DNA of 64,000 bases from Autumnicola patrickiae (GTDB lineage: Bacteria > Bacteroidota > Bacteroidia > Flavobacteriales > Flavobacteriaceae). Every line of letters starts with the position of its first letter. Position 1 is the first letter of the stretch. Of the stretch, positions 33,687-42,932 are shown in pieces. Where the stretch lies: positions 310,001 to 374,000 of the forward strand of contig NZ_JAVRHM010000001.1 of the NCBI RefSeq assembly GCF_031846525.1. Reading direction: 5' to 3'. The notes under the pieces were generated by a model. The model was not told where the DNA came from and did not search any database. It worked only from the letters and a program-made list of their open reading frames with translations. Made by a program: the position numbers and the translations under genes.

Positions 33687-36293
33687 TTATTCACTTTCTG
33701 CTAATTGCTCCTGATTTCTAAAAACCAGTATTCCGTCAAATTCATCTAAAAGAATAATACTATCGGCACTTACTTTGCCGGCAAGAATCTCCTTAGAAAG
33801 TTTATTCAAAACTTCACGTTGTACCACCCGCTTAACCGGTCTTGCTCCAAATTGCGGATCGAATCCGCGGGATGCAAGATACTTTATTGCATCCTCTGTA
33901 GCATCCAGGACGATGTTCTGTTTTGCCAGCATCTTCTTGACTCCGCGTAGCTGAAAATCCACAATTTTGCGGATGTCTTTTTGCGTTAGCGGACTAAACA
34001 TCACGATATCATCAATCCTGTTTATAAATTCAGGTCGAACCGTTTGCTTCAGTAATCCAAGAACTTCCGTTTTTGCAGCTTCCATGGCTGTATCAGGATC
34101 TTTTATGGTTTCGAATTTTTCCTGAATTATATGGCTGCCCATATTTGAAGTCATGATGATAATAGTGTTCTTGAAGTCTGCAAGACGTCCTTTGTTATCT
34201 GTCAATCTTCCTTCGTCAAGAACCTGAAGCAGGATGTTAAAAGTATCGGGATGTGCCTTTTCAATCTCGTCAAGCAGGACTACAGAATACGGTTTTCTTC
34301 TAACCGCCTCTGTTAACTGCCCACCTTCATCATAACCAACATAACCGGGAGGTGCACCTACAAGACGACTTACCGAATGCCGCTCCTGATATTCGCTCAT
34401 ATCGATCCGCGTCATCGCAGCTTCGTCATCAAACAGGTATTCTGCCAAAGCCTTCGCGAGCTCTGTTTTACCCACCCCGGTTGTACCAAGGAAGAGAAAC
34501 GAACCTATCGGCCGGTTTTGATCCTGTAAGCCAGCCCTGCTTCTTCTCACCGCATCACTAACTGCCTGGATTGCCTCTTCCTGTCCAACGACCCTTTTAT
34601 GAAGTTCATCTTCAAGCTTAAGAAGTTTTTCCCTTTCGCTTTGCAGCATTTTGGTAACTGGAATTCCAGTCCATTTAGCCACAACTTCAGCAATATCGTC
34701 GTTAGTGACTTCTTCCTGAATTAGCGATTTCCCGTCTTTTCTTTCGGCGACGGTCTGCTGAAGTTTTTCCAGCTTTTCCTGCGCTTCTTTTATTTTACCA
34801 TAGCGTATTTCGGCTACTTTTCCATAGTCACCATCACGCTCTGCTCTTTCAGCTTCAAGCCTGAAGTTTTCAATATCAGATTTTGTGTTCTGGATATTAT
34901 CTACCAGCTCTTTTTCGTTTTTCCACTGTGCATTCAGCTCGTTACGGTCTTCCTTTAAATTAGCCAGATCTGCACGTAAAATTTTCAGCTTAGATTCGTC
35001 TTTTTCTCGTTTTAAGGCCTCAATTTCTATTTCCAGCTGCATGATCTTACGATCCAAAACATCCAGCTCCTCTGGTTTGGAATTAATTTCCATTCTCAAT
35101 TTGGAAGCCGCTTCGTCCATCAGATCGATCGCCTTATCAGGCAAAAACCTGTTGGTAATATAGCGCTGAGATAGCTCTACGGCAGCAATTATCGCCTCAT
35201 CTTTGATTCTGACCTTATGGTGAGTTTCATATTTTTCCTTGATCCCCCGTAAAATGGAGATGGCACTTTCTACGTCTGGCTCTTCAACGATCACTTTCTG
35301 AAAACGTCGCTCCAGGGCTTTGTCTTTTTCAAAATATTTTTGATATTCATCCAAAGTTGTTGCTCCTATTGCGCGTAATTCTCCACGGGCGAGTGCAGGT
35401 TTTAAAATATTGGCTGCATCCATGGCTCCCTGGCCACCACCGGCACCAACAAGAGTATGAATCTCGTCAATGAACAGAACGATGTTTCCATCGCTGCTGG
35501 TAACTTCTTTAATAACAGATTTTAGCCTTTCTTCAAATTCTCCTTTATATTTCGCTCCGGCAATAAGGGCGCCCATATCCAGGGAATAAATTCGCTTGTC
35601 CTTAAGGTTTTCCGGAATATCACCGTCTACAATCCTATGGGCGAGACCTTCAGCTATTGCTGTTTTTCCAGTTCCCGGTTCTCCTACCAACATCGGGTTG
35701 TTTTTTGTTCTTCGTGACAATATTTGCAATATTCTACGTATCTCTTCATCCCTGCCAATTACCGGATCTAATTTGCCTTCTTCCGCAAGCTGATTCAGAT
35801 TTTTCGCATACTTGTCAAGGGAATTATAGGTTTCTTCGGCACTTTGAGAAGTTACGCGGTCGCCTTTGCGCAATTCTTCAATAGCCGATTTTAATCCTTT
35901 TTCTGTTGCTCCCTGGTCTTTTAAAATCTGCGCAACTTTGCTGGACGACTTGAAAATTGCCAAAATCAGATGCTCAACAGAAACATATTCGTCGTTCAGC
36001 TTTTTCGCGACTATGGATGCTTCGTTAACTGTTTTTCCCGCTTCCCTGGAAAGCATAATATCGCCACCGCTTACCTTTGGAAAGCTTTGCAGCGTATTAT
36101 CCAGGATCTGGTTAAACAGATTCACGTTGATGTTCAGTTTTTTCAGCAGGAACGGAGTAACATTTTCATCTACTTTTGTGATAGCCTTAAAAATGTGCTC
36201 GTTTTCTATTTGCTGATGGCTCATTTCCTGAGCAAGCTGCTGAGCCTGCTGTATGGCCTCCTGTGATTTTATTGTATAGTTATTGAAATTCAT
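33687..36293 (-). CDS. clpB: ATP-dependent disaggregase ClpB
   Basis: Hexameric HSP100 chaperone of 868 residues that rescues aggregated proteins with DnaK. Seen in order: N-terminal Clp repeats (about 1-150), first AAA+ module with Walker A GEPGTGKT near 205, a coiled-coil middle domain (about 410-525, many Glu/Lys heptads), and a second AAA+ module with Walker A GTTGVGKT near 610 and IDMSEYQERHSVSRLVGAPP. It has no ClpP-binding IGF loop, as expected for ClpB. The upstream region, shared with ytxJ, holds a direct repeat that could be regulatory. Confidence 0.97.
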   Translation of the reverse strand: MNFNNYTIKSQEAIQQAQQLAQEMSHQQIENEHIFKAITKVDENVTPFLLKKLNINVNLFNQILDNTLQSFPKVSGGDIMLSREAGKTVNEASIVAKKLNDEYVSVEHLILAIFKSSSKVAQILKDQGATEKGLKSAIEELRKGDRVTSQSAEETYNSLDKYAKNLNQLAEEGKLDPVIGRDEEIRRILQILSRRTKNNPMLVGEPGTGKTAIAEGLAHRIVDGDIPENLKDKRIYSLDMGALIAGAKYKGEFEERLKSVIKEVTSSDGNIVLFIDEIHTLVGAGGGQGAMDAANILKPALARGELRAIGATTLDEYQKYFEKDKALERRFQKVIVEEPDVESAISILRGIKEKYETHHKVRIKDEAIIAAVELSQRYITNRFLPDKAIDLMDEAASKLRMEINSKPEELDVLDRKIMQLEIEIEALKREKDESKLKILRADLANLKEDRNELNAQWKNEKELVDNIQNTKSDIENFRLEAERAERDGDYGKVAEIRYGKIKEAQEKLEKLQQTVAERKDGKSLIQEEVTNDDIAEVVAKWTGIPVTKMLQSEREKLLKLEDELHKRVVGQEEAIQAVSDAVRRSRAGLQDQNRPIGSFLFLGTTGVGKTELAKALAEYLFDDEAAMTRIDMSEYQERHSVSRLVGAPPGYVGYDEGGQLTEAVRRKPYSVVLLDEIEKAHPDTFNILLQVLDEGRLTDNKGRLADFKNTIIIMTSNMGSHIIQEKFETIKDPDTAMEAAKTEVLGLLKQTVRPEFINRIDDIVMFSPLTQKDIRKIVDFQLRGVKKMLAKQNIVLDATEDAIKYLASRGFDPQFGARPVKRVVQREVLNKLSKEILAGKVSADSIILLDEFDGILVFRNQEQLAESE

Positions 36294-36347
36294 GGTTCAG
36301 TTTTTTCTTCAGAAATAGCAATTTATGTACCCAACAACAAATAAGAC

Positions 36348-36397
36348 AAAATGACATACATTCTGGATGATGTTAACGACAAAACGACACATCCTGT
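36348..36397. promoter_or_regulatory. Direct repeat in the clpB-ytxJ divergent promoter region
   Basis: AAAATGACATACATTCTG (36348-36365) recurs as AAAACGACACATCCTG (36381-36396) with one 1-base gap counted as two missing bases and two substitutions. It sits between two divergently transcribed stress-related genes, so it may be an operator. It does not match CIRCE. Low certainty. Confidence 0.3.
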
Positions 36398-36472
36398 TAA
36401 GTTTAATTAAAATTAGCCGTTAGGATTGCTATTAAATTTATTAAGAATTAATTTTACAAAAAAGAGAAACCT

Positions 36473-36871
36473 ATGGGATTATTTGATAAAGTATTTAAAA
36501 GTGAGCGGGATATAGCTAAGGAAGAGGTAAAAAAAGTCCCATGGAATGAACTCACGACAATTGAACAACTGGATGATATTGAAAAGGAATCAGCAGATCA
36601 TGCGGTCGCTATTCTAAAACATTCCACACGCTGCGGAATAAGCCGAATGGTTTTGAAGCAATTCGAGACAGATTACAAAGAGGAGTATAAAGATGTAAAA
36701 CTTTATTTTCTGGACCTGCTGAATCACAGGGAAATTTCTGATGAAATAGCATCACGTTTTGAAGTACGCCATGAAAGTCCGCAGCTAATCATTTTAAGGG
36801 ATGGGAGAGTAGCACACCATGCGTCTCATCAGGATATCCATGCCGAAACATTGGCGAATCACCTGAAGTAG
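36473..36871 (+). CDS. ytxJ: Bacillithiol-system redox protein YtxJ
   Basis: Thioredoxin-fold monothiol protein of 132 residues (DUF2847/TIGR04019). The active site reads KHSTRCGIS with a single Cys at 54, the expected form, and SPQLIILRDGRVAHHASH gives the cis-Pro loop and the following strand. In organisms that make bacillithiol it is thought to remove bacillithiol from protein mixed disulfides. It is divergent from clpB across 179 bases. Confidence 0.93.
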   Translation: MGLFDKVFKSERDIAKEEVKKVPWNELTTIEQLDDIEKESADHAVAILKHSTRCGISRMVLKQFETDYKEEYKDVKLYFLDLLNHREISDEIASRFEVRHESPQLIILRDGRVAHHASHQDIHAETLANHLK

Positions 36872-36973
36872 CGAAAAACTTTTCAATATTTTAATATCTA
36901 CTGTTAAACATTATTAATCTCATGGGAATAGTTTTTCATCATTTGTAAATTTATATTATAAAAGATAAAAATT

Positions 36974-37210
36974 ATGGTTGATAAAGAGATTGATATAAAA
37001 GAACTTGAAAAAAGATGGGACGCAATAAAAAGGGCTGACGGGAACCGCGAGCAGAAAGAGTTTCGGGATGCCACCCAGAAAAAGAAAGAGGTATTGGATT
37101 CCGATTCCAAAGATGACACTCCAGATGTGAGAACAAAAGAGGAGAGTGGTCTTACTTTCCAGGACGTGAAGCGGGAAGCTAACGAGCGGGAACAAAAGAA
37201 TAAAAAATAA
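36974..37210 (+). CDS. Short, highly charged hypothetical protein
   Basis: A 78-residue protein in which nearly half the residues are Lys, Arg, Asp or Glu; it has no hydrophobic core segment and no cysteines, so it is probably disordered or a coiled coil. I do not recognise the family. It has its own strong terminator and lies behind ytxJ, 102 bases downstream, in a neighbourhood of stress genes (csbD-like, clpB, ytxJ). A role as a hydrophilin-like stress protein is possible but inferred only from composition and position. Confidence 0.7.
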   Translation: MVDKEIDIKELEKRWDAIKRADGNREQKEFRDATQKKKEVLDSDSKDDTPDVRTKEESGLTFQDVKREANEREQKNKK

Positions 37211-37225
37211 GAAAATCAGGATATG

Positions 37226-37258
37226 AAAAAAGCTGCCGGAAATGGCAGCTTTTTTTTT
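37226..37258. terminator. Bidirectional terminator
   Basis: Stem AAAAAAGCTGCC with GGCAGCTTTTTT and a GGAAAT loop, between the charged small protein gene and fahA. Confidence 0.92.
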
Positions 37259-37278
37259 ACTTTTTATCCGTAATAATA

Positions 37279-38568
37279 TTATTTCTTTTTAAACTCAAAC
37301 ACGGGAAGCAACTTTGTTTTCACTTCACCAAAGCCTATTCTACGACCCTCGCTCTGGCAGTAACCGCGCATTATCACGGTATCGTTATCTTCAATAAATT
37401 TTCTTTCACTCCCATCCTTGAGTTTTAGAGGCTCTTTACCGCTCCAGGTAAGTTCCAGCATAGATCCATAAGAATCTTTTTCTGTTCCCGAAATTGTTCC
37501 TGAGGCCATCATATCCCCGGAATTTACCGGACAACCATTTACAGTATGATGAGCTAACTGTTGGCTCATATTCCAGTAAAGATTTTTGAAGTTGGACCTG
37601 GAGACAACCGTTTCTTCAGCATTATCAGGTTGTAATGCAACTTCAAGATTAATGTCAAAAGTCTTTTTGCCTTTGTACTTAAGATAGGAAAGCAGCTCTT
37701 TTTCCGGTTCCGGACTTTTAGTTCTAAAAGGTTCGAGTGCATCCATGGTTACGATCCATGGTGAAATAGAAGAGGCAAAGTTCTTCGCCAAAAATGGTCC
37801 AAGTGGAGCATATTCCCATTTCTGGATATCCCGTGCGCTCCAGTCATTAAACACGACCATTCCAAAAATATAATCTTCGGCTTCATCTACCGGGATTGGT
37901 TCTCCCAAAGGATTAGCATCTGTAGTAATAAAGGCCATTTCCAGTTCAAAATCCACTTTTTGTGAAGGTCCGAAAATCGGAGCATCTGCACCTTCAGGCA
38001 TCGTTTGTCCTTTAGGCCTGTGAACCGGAATTCCGCTTGGGATTATAGAAGAACTCCTTCCGTGGTAACCTACAGGAATATGCAGCCAGTTTGGTAGAAG
38101 CGCATTTTCAGGATCCCGAAACATAGAACCCACGTTTGTTGCATGTTCTTTACTGGAATAAAAATCTGTATAATCCCCAACCTGAACCGGCATTTGCATT
38201 TCGATTTCGTCGAGGGTGAATAGGACCGTTTTTCTATGGTCCTGATTATCTTTTAATTCAGAGTTCTTAGCGTCAAAAATATCAGCAATTCTGTTTCTTA
38301 CAAGACGCCAGGTTTTCTTTCCGTCAGAAATAAAATCATTCAAAGTATCCTGTAAAAAAATATCGTCAGTTAATGGAATTCCGTCAAAATATCCAAGTTG
38401 GTGCAGAGCTCCCAGGTCTATGGCGTAATCTCCAATTCTGGTCCCGATAGTAATAATGTCATCCCTTGTAAGAAAAACTCCAAAAGGGATATTCTGTATA
38501 GGAAAATCGGTATCCTCAGGAATATTAAGCCAGGTTTTTCGCCCCGGGTCATTAGCAGTAATTGGCAT
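37279..38568 (-). CDS. fahA: Fumarylacetoacetase
   Basis: Last enzyme of tyrosine degradation, splitting fumarylacetoacetate into fumarate and acetoacetate; 429 residues. The N-terminal SH3-like domain (about 1-120) precedes the catalytic FAH domain. Hallmarks include DFYSSKEHATNVG with catalytic Asp and His, GYHGRSSSIIPSG, and the metal ligand DFELEMAF. I start at the ATG at 38568 (MPITANDPGR), since the longer frame starts with a TTG lying in the TATATTTG promoter box. It is divergent from glyA. Confidence 0.96.
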   Translation of the reverse strand: MPITANDPGRKTWLNIPEDTDFPIQNIPFGVFLTRDDIITIGTRIGDYAIDLGALHQLGYFDGIPLTDDIFLQDTLNDFISDGKKTWRLVRNRIADIFDAKNSELKDNQDHRKTVLFTLDEIEMQMPVQVGDYTDFYSSKEHATNVGSMFRDPENALLPNWLHIPVGYHGRSSSIIPSGIPVHRPKGQTMPEGADAPIFGPSQKVDFELEMAFITTDANPLGEPIPVDEAEDYIFGMVVFNDWSARDIQKWEYAPLGPFLAKNFASSISPWIVTMDALEPFRTKSPEPEKELLSYLKYKGKKTFDINLEVALQPDNAEETVVSRSNFKNLYWNMSQQLAHHTVNGCPVNSGDMMASGTISGTEKDSYGSMLELTWSGKEPLKLKDGSERKFIEDNDTVIMRGYCQSEGRRIGFGEVKTKLLPVFEFKKK

Positions 38569-38604
38569 AGAAATTTTTTGTTTTTTGATAAAATCTAATG
38601 TACT

Positions 38605-38612
38605 CAAATATA
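38605..38612 (-). promoter_or_regulatory. -7 promoter box of fahA
   Basis: TATATTTG on the minus strand, exact TAnnTTTG, giving a leader of about 30 bases to the ATG at 38568. Confidence 0.55.
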
Positions 38613-38644
38613 TTATTTTCCTGTAATTAACGGAATGTATTTAT

Positions 38645-38652
38645 TACTTTTG
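38645..38652 (+). promoter_or_regulatory. -7 promoter box of glyA
   Basis: TACTTTTG, exact TAnnTTTG, 27 bases before the ATG; a TTTTCCTG sequence 21 bases upstream may be the -33 element. Confidence 0.5.
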
Positions 38653-38678
38653 GTGAATATTTAACGAAAAAAATCAAA

Positions 38679-39950
38679 ATGCAACGAGACAACCAGGTTT
38701 TTAATTTAATAGAGGAGGAAAAAGAACGTCAATTAAATGGTTTAGAGCTTATTGCCAGTGAAAATTTTGTGAGTGAACAGGTGCTGGAAGCAGCAGGATC
38801 TGTCCTTACAAATAAGTATGCAGAGGGTTATCCCGGTAAAAGATATTACGGCGGGTGTGAAGTGGTAGATAAGGTCGAGCAACTAGCTATTGATCGATTA
38901 AAAGAGCTTTTTGGAGCCGAATATGCAAATGTGCAACCACATTCCGGTTCCCAGGCAAATACAGCGGTTTTCGCCACCTGTATGAATCCAGGTGATAAAT
39001 TTTTAGGTTTCGACCTTTCTCATGGCGGGCACCTCACTCACGGTTCTCCTGTGAATTTCTCCGGAAGATTATACAACCCCGTTTTTTACGGAGTAGACAA
39101 AGAAACCGGTTTAATAGATTATGATAAAGTTGCTGAAATTGCTGAAAAAGAAAAGCCGAAAATGATCATTGCCGGTGCTTCAGCATATTCGCGTGAAATA
39201 GATTATAAGAGGTTCAGGGAAATAGCGGACAGTGTTGGGGCTATCTTATTTGCCGATATTGCGCATCCTGCAGGGCTCATTGCAAAAGGTCTTTTAAGCG
39301 ATCCTATTCCACATTGTCACATCGTAACTTCTACTACCCATAAAACCCTACGCGGTCCAAGAGGGGGTATTATTATGATGGGTAAGGATTTTGACAATCC
39401 TTTTGGAGAGAAGTTGAAAAACGGAAAGCTAAAAAAAATGTCGGCTATGCTTAATAGCGGAATTTTCCCCGGAAACCAGGGAGGGCCGCTAGAGCATATT
39501 ATCGCAGCAAAAGCTGTTGCTTTTGGAGAAGCTTTGACCGATGAGTTTTTACATTACGCGGTTCAGGTAAAGAAGAATGCAAAGAAAATGGCTGAAGCTT
39601 TTGTTGAAAAAGACTATAAAATTATTTCTGGCGGAACTGATAATCACTGCATGCTAATCGACTTAAGAAATAAAGATATAAGTGGTAAAGAAGCTGAAGA
39701 AGCTTTAACAAAAGCAGATATTACTGTAAACAAGAATATGGTTCCTTTCGATGACAAATCTCCGTTTGTCACTTCCGGAATCAGAATTGGTACCGCAGCA
39801 ATTACCACACGCGGACTTATAGAGGAAGATATGCCGAAAATTGTAGATTTGATCGACCGGGTTGTAAATAATATTGAAGATCAGGCCGAACTTACTAAAG
39901 TAAAGGCTGAAGTAAATTCTTTAATGCACGGCAGACCACTTTTTCAATAA
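38679..39950 (+). CDS. glyA: Serine hydroxymethyltransferase
   Basis: PLP enzyme of 423 residues interconverting serine and glycine with tetrahydrofolate, the main source of one-carbon units. The PLP lysine is K222 in STTHKTLRGPRGG. LNGLELIASENFVS at the start, YAEGYPGKRYYGG, NVQPHSGSQANTAV and FADIAHPAGLIA are all family hallmarks. The protein is complete; a terminator follows 23 bases after the stop. Confidence 0.98.
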   Translation: MQRDNQVFNLIEEEKERQLNGLELIASENFVSEQVLEAAGSVLTNKYAEGYPGKRYYGGCEVVDKVEQLAIDRLKELFGAEYANVQPHSGSQANTAVFATCMNPGDKFLGFDLSHGGHLTHGSPVNFSGRLYNPVFYGVDKETGLIDYDKVAEIAEKEKPKMIIAGASAYSREIDYKRFREIADSVGAILFADIAHPAGLIAKGLLSDPIPHCHIVTSTTHKTLRGPRGGIIMMGKDFDNPFGEKLKNGKLKKMSAMLNSGIFPGNQGGPLEHIIAAKAVAFGEALTDEFLHYAVQVKKNAKKMAEAFVEKDYKIISGGTDNHCMLIDLRNKDISGKEAEEALTKADITVNKNMVPFDDKSPFVTSGIRIGTAAITTRGLIEEDMPKIVDLIDRVVNNIEDQAELTKVKAEVNSLMHGRPLFQ

Positions 39951-39972
39951 AATTTTTGATCTTAAATTACAG

Positions 39973-40003
39973 AAAGGTTGTCTTTATATGGCAACCTTTT
40001 TTT
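39973..40003 (+). terminator. Terminator of glyA
   Basis: Stem AAAGGTTG (39973-39980) with CAACCTTT (39992-39999) followed by a run of Ts. Confidence 0.85.
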
Positions 40004-40080
40004 GTTGAAGATACTGTAGGTCGAAAACTGGCATTGTTGGTCTATAACTTATCTCCTGAATTTAGTTCTGACTGGAAACA

Positions 40081-40113
40081 AAGAGACACCTCAAAAATGG
40101 CGATTATCGACCT
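40081..40113 (+). repeat. Dispersed intergenic repeat, copy 6
   Basis: AAAGAGACACCTC followed by AAAAATGGCGATTATCGACC; one base differs from the core of copy 2, and the flanking AAAGAG-CACCTC half is complete. Confidence 0.7.
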
Positions 40114-40170
40114 AGTCACCCTGAGCCTGACGAAGTGCAGTCTCCAACTTTTTTTCTGCTCTAAATGATA

Positions 40171-40205
40171 ATAAAGAGGCATCTCAAAAATGACTATTAT
40201 TAATT
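40171..40205 (+). repeat. Dispersed intergenic repeat, copy 7
   Basis: ATAAAGAGGCATCTC followed by AAAAATGACTATTATTAA; the first half is conserved and the second half diverged. It lies in the same orientation as copy 6, 90 bases away. Confidence 0.55.
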
Positions 40206-40381
40206 TAAGTATGCTCTCTGTGCATTTAACAGCATCTAAAGGTTAAAAAAGTGTCTATAGGCTCCTCTACAAGCAAACACAGTTTCTTTACTTAGTATTT
40301 AATCTCAACAAATTCTCCAGAGCTCATAAAGGCACCAGAACTATAAACTTTTTCTTATTTTGCTGTCTCAAATCAATCTCA

Positions 40382-42847
40382 ATGTACAGGCAGCTCATAC
40401 TTCTTTTTCTTATAATTTCTTCATCTTCAGTTTTAGCACAAATCACCGGAAAAGTTACCGATACCCGCGGCGAAGCTTTGTCGTACGTAAATGTATATAC
40501 CGATAATGGGCATTTTGGGACCACCACCAATGAGAACGGAATTTATAGCTTAAAGACGTCAAAACCGGGAACTTATAACCTTATATTCCAGTTTTTGGGA
40601 TATAAAAGTGTGAAAAAAGAGGTAAATGTTCAGGAATTTCCTTTTGAATTAGATATTTCGATGACTGAAGAGACCACGAGCCTTTCTGAAGTTACTGTAG
40701 ATGCCAATGAGAATCCTGCAAATGCTATTATAGAGAAAGCGATCCAATTTCGTGAAGAAAATGCTTCAAAAGTTGAAGAATATACCGCAGATTTCTATTC
40801 CCGCGGACTGTGGAGAATAAAAGATGCACCCGAAAAAATACTGGGACAGGAAGTTGGGGATTTAGGAGGCAGTCTTGATTCCACCCGCAGCGGTATTGTG
40901 TATTTAAGTGAAACTATTTCAGAAATTGCTTATCGAAAACCAGATGATTTTAAAGAAAAGATCATTGCTTCCAAAGTGAGCGGGGATGACAACGGATTTA
41001 GTCTCAACTCTGCGCAGGAAGCTTATTTCTCCTTTTACCAGAACACTATTGAAATCAACAGTGAAATAGTTTCTCCAATTGCAGATTATGCATTCAATTA
41101 CTATCGCTACAAGCTGGAAGGTACATTCTATGATGATAATGGCCATTTAATCAATAAGGTTAAAGTAACTCCCAAACGTCCTGAAGACCGTGTCTTCTCC
41201 GGTTATATTTATATCGCAGAAGATTTCTGGCAAATATTTGGAGTGGATCTCGAAACAACAGGAAAGGCCATTCAGGTTCCTCCAATTGAAACCCTTCAGT
41301 TTAAGCAGAATTATAAGTTTTCTGAAGAGAATGGCTTTTACATTCAGATTTCACAAACAGTGGATTTTAAATTTTCCATGTTTGGGATCTCCGGAGACGG
41401 CAGGTTCACTGCAGTTTACAGCAACTACAATTTTCAGCCAGATTTTAATGCGCGTATTTTTGGAAAAGAAGTTCTTGCTTTTGCCCCTGCAGCAAACCTG
41501 AAAGATTCAATTTTTTGGAAGAATTTGAGACCGGTGCCCCTCACTTCCGAAGAAAGAAATGACTACGAAAAAAAAGATAGCATCCAGGAAAAAAGACAAT
41601 CCCGACAGTACCTTGACTCTATTGATACCGAAAGGAACACGTTAAAAATCACAGATCTTTTAACGGGTTATAACTATAACAATTCCTTTGAAAAAAGAAG
41701 TTTCAGCATTAGTTCCCCCATCCTTGGAGCAGGATATAATACAGTGCAGGGATGGAATACTTATGTAGATTTGGAATTTCACCAAAGCCAGTCTGATAAT
41801 AACACAGAATACTGGAGCATCTTTTCTGAATTAAATTACGGATTGGCCGATAAAAGATTTAGAATTAACGGTGGTGTTGAAAAAAAATTTAATGCAATTA
41901 ATAATACTACCCTGAAGATTTCCGGTGGTGTTGAAACTGCACAAATTAACACCCGGGAACCAATTAGAAGAATCGTTAACACTGCCGCCACGCTTTATTT
42001 CGAGCGCAACTACATGAAATTGTACGAGCGCTCTTTTGCAGAAATCAATTTTAGTCAGGAATTATTTAATGGTTTTAATTTAAATTCAAACTTTTCTTTT
42101 GAAGAACGCACACCTTTAACCAATTCTACAGACCGTGTACTTATAGATTGGGATGATGTGGAATATACCTCTAACAATCCGCTACAGCCAGATAATTTTG
42201 GCTCTGTTCCATTTGAAGAGCACCAGATTTTCAAGTTGAATATTTCCGGAGAAATTAATTTTGGTCAGAAATATATGAGTTATCCAGACAGGAAGTTTAA
42301 TATTCCGAATGAAAAATATCCAAAACTGATCCTTGCTTACGAAAAAGGTTTTGGGGCTACTGCTGAAAATTACAATTTTGATCAATTTAAGGCGCTTGTG
42401 ATCCAGCAGGTAAGTCTTGGCAATAAAGGAGAATTTGGTTACAGTGCAAGTGGCGGCACCTTTTTAAATGCTGAAGATATTGCTCTTGTAGACTATCAGC
42501 ATTTTAATGGAAATCAGACGAGGATTGGCTTTGGAAGCTATCTTCAAACTTTTAACCTGCTTCCCTATTATGCACTAAGTACAAACCAAACGTATGCAGA
42601 AGGACATCTGGAGCATAATTTCCAGGGCTGGATTTTGGGAAAACTGCCTCTTATAAATAAACTGAATTTTAATTTACTTCTTGGTGCTCATGCGCTGTAC
42701 ACGCAGGAAAACAAACCATATTCAGAATATTCTGTAGGTATAGATAACCTCGGATTTGGCAAATATCGGTTCTTGCGGCTGGATTATGTAGTCTCTAACC
42801 AGGATGGAAATCGGGACGGGGCAATTATCTTCGGACTCAAATTTTAG
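40382..42847 (+). CDS. DUF5686 family outer-membrane protein with CarboxypepD-like domain
   Basis: Exported protein of 821 residues. It has a signal peptide (about 1-20, ending VLAQ), a carboxypeptidase-regulatory-like domain (about 21-105, ITGKVTDTRGEALSYVNVY), then the DUF5686 region that opens with NPANAIIEKAIQFRE and continues as a long beta-rich part ending RFLRLDYVVSNQ and a final hydrophobic strand, as in an outer-membrane beta-barrel. There is no TonB-type plug domain. The family is common in Bacteroidota and has no assigned function. It stands alone on its transcript. Confidence 0.9.
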   Translation: MYRQLILLFLIISSSSVLAQITGKVTDTRGEALSYVNVYTDNGHFGTTTNENGIYSLKTSKPGTYNLIFQFLGYKSVKKEVNVQEFPFELDISMTEETTSLSEVTVDANENPANAIIEKAIQFREENASKVEEYTADFYSRGLWRIKDAPEKILGQEVGDLGGSLDSTRSGIVYLSETISEIAYRKPDDFKEKIIASKVSGDDNGFSLNSAQEAYFSFYQNTIEINSEIVSPIADYAFNYYRYKLEGTFYDDNGHLINKVKVTPKRPEDRVFSGYIYIAEDFWQIFGVDLETTGKAIQVPPIETLQFKQNYKFSEENGFYIQISQTVDFKFSMFGISGDGRFTAVYSNYNFQPDFNARIFGKEVLAFAPAANLKDSIFWKNLRPVPLTSEERNDYEKKDSIQEKRQSRQYLDSIDTERNTLKITDLLTGYNYNNSFEKRSFSISSPILGAGYNTVQGWNTYVDLEFHQSQSDNNTEYWSIFSELNYGLADKRFRINGGVEKKFNAINNTTLKISGGVETAQINTREPIRRIVNTAATLYFERNYMKLYERSFAEINFSQELFNGFNLNSNFSFEERTPLTNSTDRVLIDWDDVEYTSNNPLQPDNFGSVPFEEHQIFKLNISGEINFGQKYMSYPDRKFNIPNEKYPKLILAYEKGFGATAENYNFDQFKALVIQQVSLGNKGEFGYSASGGTFLNAEDIALVDYQHFNGNQTRIGFGSYLQTFNLLPYYALSTNQTYAEGHLEHNFQGWILGKLPLINKLNFNLLLGAHALYTQENKPYSEYSVGIDNLGFGKYRFLRLDYVVSNQDGNRDGAIIFGLKF

Positions 42848-42857
42848 AAAAAGAAGA

Positions 42858-42908
42858 GCCGGACAAAAGTTTTGAATTCATTCAGGGAAATTCAAATTTA
42901 AGTCCGGC
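42858..42908. terminator. Large hairpin between convergent genes, possible terminator
   Basis: GCCGGAC (42858-42864) pairs with GTCCGGC (42902-42908) and, inside, TTGAATT pairs with AATTCAA. No long T-run follows on either strand, so termination activity is uncertain. Confidence 0.55.
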
Positions 42909-42932
42909 CAGTTAAATATTGGTAAGCGAAGT

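Larger units (their letters stand above)
39951..40381. other. 431-bp intergenic region between glyA and DUF5686 gene
   Basis: After the glyA terminator no gene is supported. It holds two dispersed repeat copies about 60 bases apart (copies 6 and 7) with GTCACCCTGAGCCTGACG between them, a sequence of the kind that is often repeated in Bacteroidota intergenic DNA. The promoter of the DUF5686 gene is not obvious. Confidence 0.6.
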
